A stretch of 23,441 bases of DNA. It comes from Dehalococcoidia bacterium (GTDB lineage: Bacteria > Chloroflexota > Dehalococcoidia > Dehalococcoidales > JAUVZE01). The stretch is from NCBI GenBank assembly GCA_030602665.1, contig JAUVZE010000004.1:1-23441 (forward strand). The letters are read 5' to 3'. This document shows positions 21,413-23,441 of this stretch, in pieces. Position 1 is the stretch's first letter, and each line of letters opens with the position of its first letter. The notes under the pieces were generated by a model, which saw nothing but the letters and a program-made list of their open reading frames with translations, was not told the origin of the DNA and did not search any database. The position numbers and the translations under genes are program-made.

Positions 21413-22189
21413 CTATTTCTTCGGGTCAGACATGTGCACTGGTACTTCTTTCTTCATGAACATGCTGATAAGGTCTATGGGTAGCGGGAAGATTAGGGTG
21501 CTGTTTCTTTCCGAGGCTATCTCAGTCAGCGTTTGCAGGTAGCGAAGCTGTAGTGTAGTCGGCTCCCTGCCGATAATCTCACCGGCTTGAGCCAGTTTCT
21601 CTGAGGCTTGAAGCTCACCCTCAGCATGGATGATTTTAGCTCGCCTCTCCCTTTCCGCCTCGGCCTGGGCGGCCATCATACGCCTCATCGTTTCAGCGAG
21701 CTCGACCTCCTTAATCTCCACAGTACTGACCTTTACCCCCCACGGGTCGGTATGTTCATCAATTATTCTTTGCAGCATTTGATTAAGCTTTTCCCTGGAG
21801 GCCAATAGTTCATCAAGTTCAGATTGTCCCAATACATTCCGCAGTGTTGTCTGGGATATCTGCGAGGTAGCCCGGATGTGGTCTAAAACCTTAACCACCG
21901 ACGCCTCAGGGTCAACCACCCGGAAATATACCACCGCATTTACCCTGACGGTAACATTGTCCTTGGTGATTACTTCTTGCGATGGGACATCCATAGTTAC
22001 CACTCGCAGGTCTACCTTTATCATCCGGTCAATAAAGGGAATGATGAGGAATAGTCCCGGTCCCCTAGCTCCTACCAGCCGTCCCAGGCGGAAAATAACC
22101 CCTCGCTCATATTCAGTAACAATCTTAACCGCCATCATGAGAAGGATAAGTACCGCAAAGGCAATAATAGCTATAGCAATCCAGTCCAT
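21413..22189 (-). CDS. Slipin / stomatin-like SPFH membrane protein
   Basis: SPFH proteins of the slipin family oligomerise on the cytoplasmic membrane and organise membrane microdomains; they are usually encoded beside NfeD. The 258-residue protein has one N-terminal hydrophobic segment (about 4-21). The SPFH domain follows with EYERGVIFRLGRLVGARGPG (26-45), IPFIDRMIKVDLR, VITKDNVTVRVNAVVYFRV and TDPWGVKVSTVEIKEVEL (147-164). A charged coiled-coil stretch AQAEAERERRAKIIHAEGE (174-192) comes next, then a hydrophobic tail. The ATG at 22189 is 13 bases after the short nfeD stop, so they are almost certainly cotranscribed. The exact subfamily (YbbK/QmcA or stomatin-like slipin) is not resolved. 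Confidence 0.92.
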   Translation of the reverse strand: MDWIAIAIIAFAVLILLMMAVKIVTEYERGVIFRLGRLVGARGPGLFLIIPFIDRMIKVDLRVVTMDVPSQEVITKDNVTVRVNAVVYFRVVDPEASVVKVLDHIRATSQISQTTLRNVLGQSELDELLASREKLNQMLQRIIDEHTDPWGVKVSTVEIKEVELAETMRRMMAAQAEAERERRAKIIHAEGELQASEKLAQAGEIIGREPTTLQLRYLQTLTEIASERNSTLIFPLPIDLISMFMKKEVPVHMSDPKK

Positions 22190-22202
22190 CGTTTAATCTC
22201 CT

Positions 22203-22505
22203 TTACTGTTTTTTGGTTACCCTTAGTTTTAAGCCATTAACCTTGGTTATAATCACCTCCTCTCCGGGCTCCACCCGGCCCTTTTCTAATATTGCCGTCC
22301 AACGTTCGCCCTCAATGAAGACTGTTCCCTTGGGTTCCATGACTGTCAAGACTTCAGCAGTCCTTCCTATCAGCTCTTCCCTGCCGGCCAGCGCCTGGTG
22401 GCGGTGGGCTCGAATACCCCAAATAATGGCGACGACAAGGAAAGCAACAATACCAATGGCAATTATGGCAATCAGCCACGGATTTAGCGGGCCTAATTGA
22501 AACAA
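22203..22505 (-). CDS. Short NfeD-family protein (membrane segment plus OB-fold)
   Basis: NfeD proteins are partners of SPFH proteins; the C-terminal OB-fold is thought to mediate the interaction. The 100-residue chain has one transmembrane helix (about residues 8-30), a basic R-A-H-R-H-Q turn and a GREELIGRTAEV----PKGTVFIEGERWTA OB-fold domain. It has no protease domain. An ungapped hand alignment to the C-terminus of the upstream long NfeD gives 58 identities in 93 positions, so it looks like a tandem partial duplication. The start is TTG at 22505 with AGGGGG upstream; no ATG is available. Confidence 0.88.
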   Translation of the reverse strand: MFQLGPLNPWLIAIIAIGIVAFLVVAIIWGIRAHRHQALAGREELIGRTAEVLTVMEPKGTVFIEGERWTAILEKGRVEPGEEVIITKVNGLKLRVTKKQ

Positions 22506-22544
22506 TGGAGGCCCCCTAGGAGATAGGATTTTGGACTCATTCGT

Positions 22545-23441
22545 TTACCTCCCTTTTTGTTTTTTGGTGACATATAGTTTAAGGTCTTCATATTTAGTTA
22601 TTACTACCTCTTCCCCGGGTTTTACTCGACCCACGTCTGATATTGCTGTCCAGCGTTCCCCCTTGAATAGGACCGTACCCTCAGGGTCCAGGGCTACCTT
22701 AACGACAGCAGTCTTGCCGATTAGCTCTTCCCGGCCGGTATACGCCTGGCGGCGGTGGGCCCGAATTACGTGGCTAATAACAAAGACAAATACCAGCGCA
22801 ATAGTAATTGCGATTGTAGCAAGCAGCCATGGGTTTACGCTAAATGGAGTCCCTAGCGGGAACAAGATTAGAGCGCCAAGAACTAGTGCAATTATACCAC
22901 CACCAGTGAGTAGGCCAAAACTGGTAGTAAATATCTCGGCGATAAACAGACCAAAGGCTAGAACTATGAGCAGGATGCCGGCAATGTTTACTGGTAGCTG
23001 TCCTAGTGAATAGAAGGCTAATAGGCCACAGATGGCACCAACTACACCCGGGAAAATGAGTCCCGGGTTGGTGATTTCAATGAGAATACCAAGCGTAGCC
23101 AGGCTTAACAGGAGGAGGGCAATGTTTGGGTCACTAATGGCGTAAAGAAAGCTCTCAATGGTGCTCATATTGACCTTAGTGATAGTAGCGCCCTGGGTAT
23201 TTATGGTAACCACGCTACCATCAAGCAGAGTTACCTCTCTACCGTCAAGTTGAGAGATGAGGCTATCAAGGGTAGGGACTACCATATCAATAACGTTGAG
23301 CTCCAGGGCTTCCTGTTCTGTGGCGGAAACGGCTTCCCTGACCGCTTTTTCGGCCCATTCCATATTACGTCCGTGAGATTCGGCGAGGCTTCTAATGTAG
23401 GCGGCAGCGTCATTGAGGATTTTTTCCTTCATTGTTTCTGA
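22545..23441 (-). CDS. Long-form NfeD (membrane-bound ClpP-class serine protease), 5' end beyond window
   Basis: Long NfeD proteins combine a ClpP-class serine protease domain, a multi-spanning membrane domain and a C-terminal OB-fold. They cleave SPFH/stomatin partners in the characterised archaeal case. The frame is open to the right edge with no stop, and the first visible residues match the interior of the protease domain (NDAAAYIRSLAESHGRN-EWAEKAVREAVS), so the protein is truncated by the window rather than starting at the ATG at 23432. The Lys of K-I-L-N-D probably corresponds to the catalytic lysine; the serine lies outside. About five transmembrane segments follow, then GREELIGKTAVV and GERWTAISDVGRVKPGEEV in the OB-fold. 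298 residues are visible. Confidence 0.9.
   Translation of the reverse strand, partial: SETMKEKILNDAAAYIRSLAESHGRNMEWAEKAVREAVSATEQEALELNVIDMVVPTLDSLISQLDGREVTLLDGSVVTINTQGATITKVNMSTIESFLYAISDPNIALLLLSLATLGILIEITNPGLIFPGVVGAICGLLAFYSLGQLPVNIAGILLIVLAFGLFIAEIFTTSFGLLTGGGIIALVLGALILFPLGTPFSVNPWLLATIAITIALVFVFVISHVIRAHRRQAYTGREELIGKTAVVKVALDPEGTVLFKGERWTAISDVGRVKPGEEVVITKYEDLKLYVTKKQKGR

Noticed and set aside
22213..23013. Plus-strand open frames opposite the two nfeD genes that resemble each other
   Set aside because: Their mutual similarity simply reflects the duplicated nfeD DNA on the minus strand. No independent coding evidence is present.
1..23441. Search for mobile elements, CRISPR arrays, tRNA or rRNA genes
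   Set aside because: No transposase or integrase frame, no regularly spaced direct repeats other than the coding repeat in rpsC, and no tRNA- or rRNA-like stretch was recognised.

Overview
The window is almost entirely a bacterial translation and transcription gene cluster on the minus strand. From about 20.2 kb down to the left edge, the str, S10, spc and alpha operons are fused in the classical bacterial order. In transcription order: rpsL-rpsG-fusA, rpsJ-rplC-rplD-rplW-rplB-rpsS-rplV-rpsC-rplP-rpmC-rpsQ, rplN-rplX-rplE-rpsN-rpsH-rplF-rplR-rpsE-rpmD-rplO-secY, adk-map-infA-rpmJ-rpsM-rpsK-rpsD-rpoA-rplQ, then truA-rplM-rpsI. That is 37 genes, 30 of them ribosomal proteins. Most are separated by fewer than 30 bases or overlap, so the block reads as one long transcription unit. 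The best promoter seen lies about 130 bases upstream of rpsL.

From about 20.5 kb to the right edge there are four non-ribosomal genes. A biotin-protein ligase gene (birA type, no HTH domain) is transcribed divergently from rpsL and ends in a good intrinsic terminator. Facing it on the minus strand is a membrane-protein cassette: a long-form NfeD (cut by the window edge), a short NfeD and a slipin/stomatin-like SPFH protein.

Organism: a bacterium. The join of str to S10 without tuf, the Bacillus-like loop in S12, the four-cysteine Adk, the cysteine-rich ribosomal proteins and the overall sequence feel fit Chloroflexota, most likely class Dehalococcoidia. This is a judgement from recalled sequences, not a database search. 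Non-ATG starts are common: I count 15 (8 GTG, 7 TTG) among 40 genes whose start is visible.

Most of the window is ordinary housekeeping sequence. The unusual parts are: (1) an S3 protein with a 179-residue C-terminal tail made of four tandem 41-43-residue Pro/Ala/Glu/Lys-Arg repeats, whose last copy carries the rplP ribosome-binding site; (2) a two-hairpin palindromic element between rplW and rplB; (3) a perfect 12-bp hairpin in the rpsL leader and a 12-bp palindrome at the predicted start of transcription; (4) a short nfeD that looks like a partial tandem duplication of the long nfeD; and (5) two 41-bp gene overlaps (rplD/rplW and rpsC/rplP). I see no phage, IS, CRISPR, tRNA or rRNA gene and no evident new defence or metabolic system.
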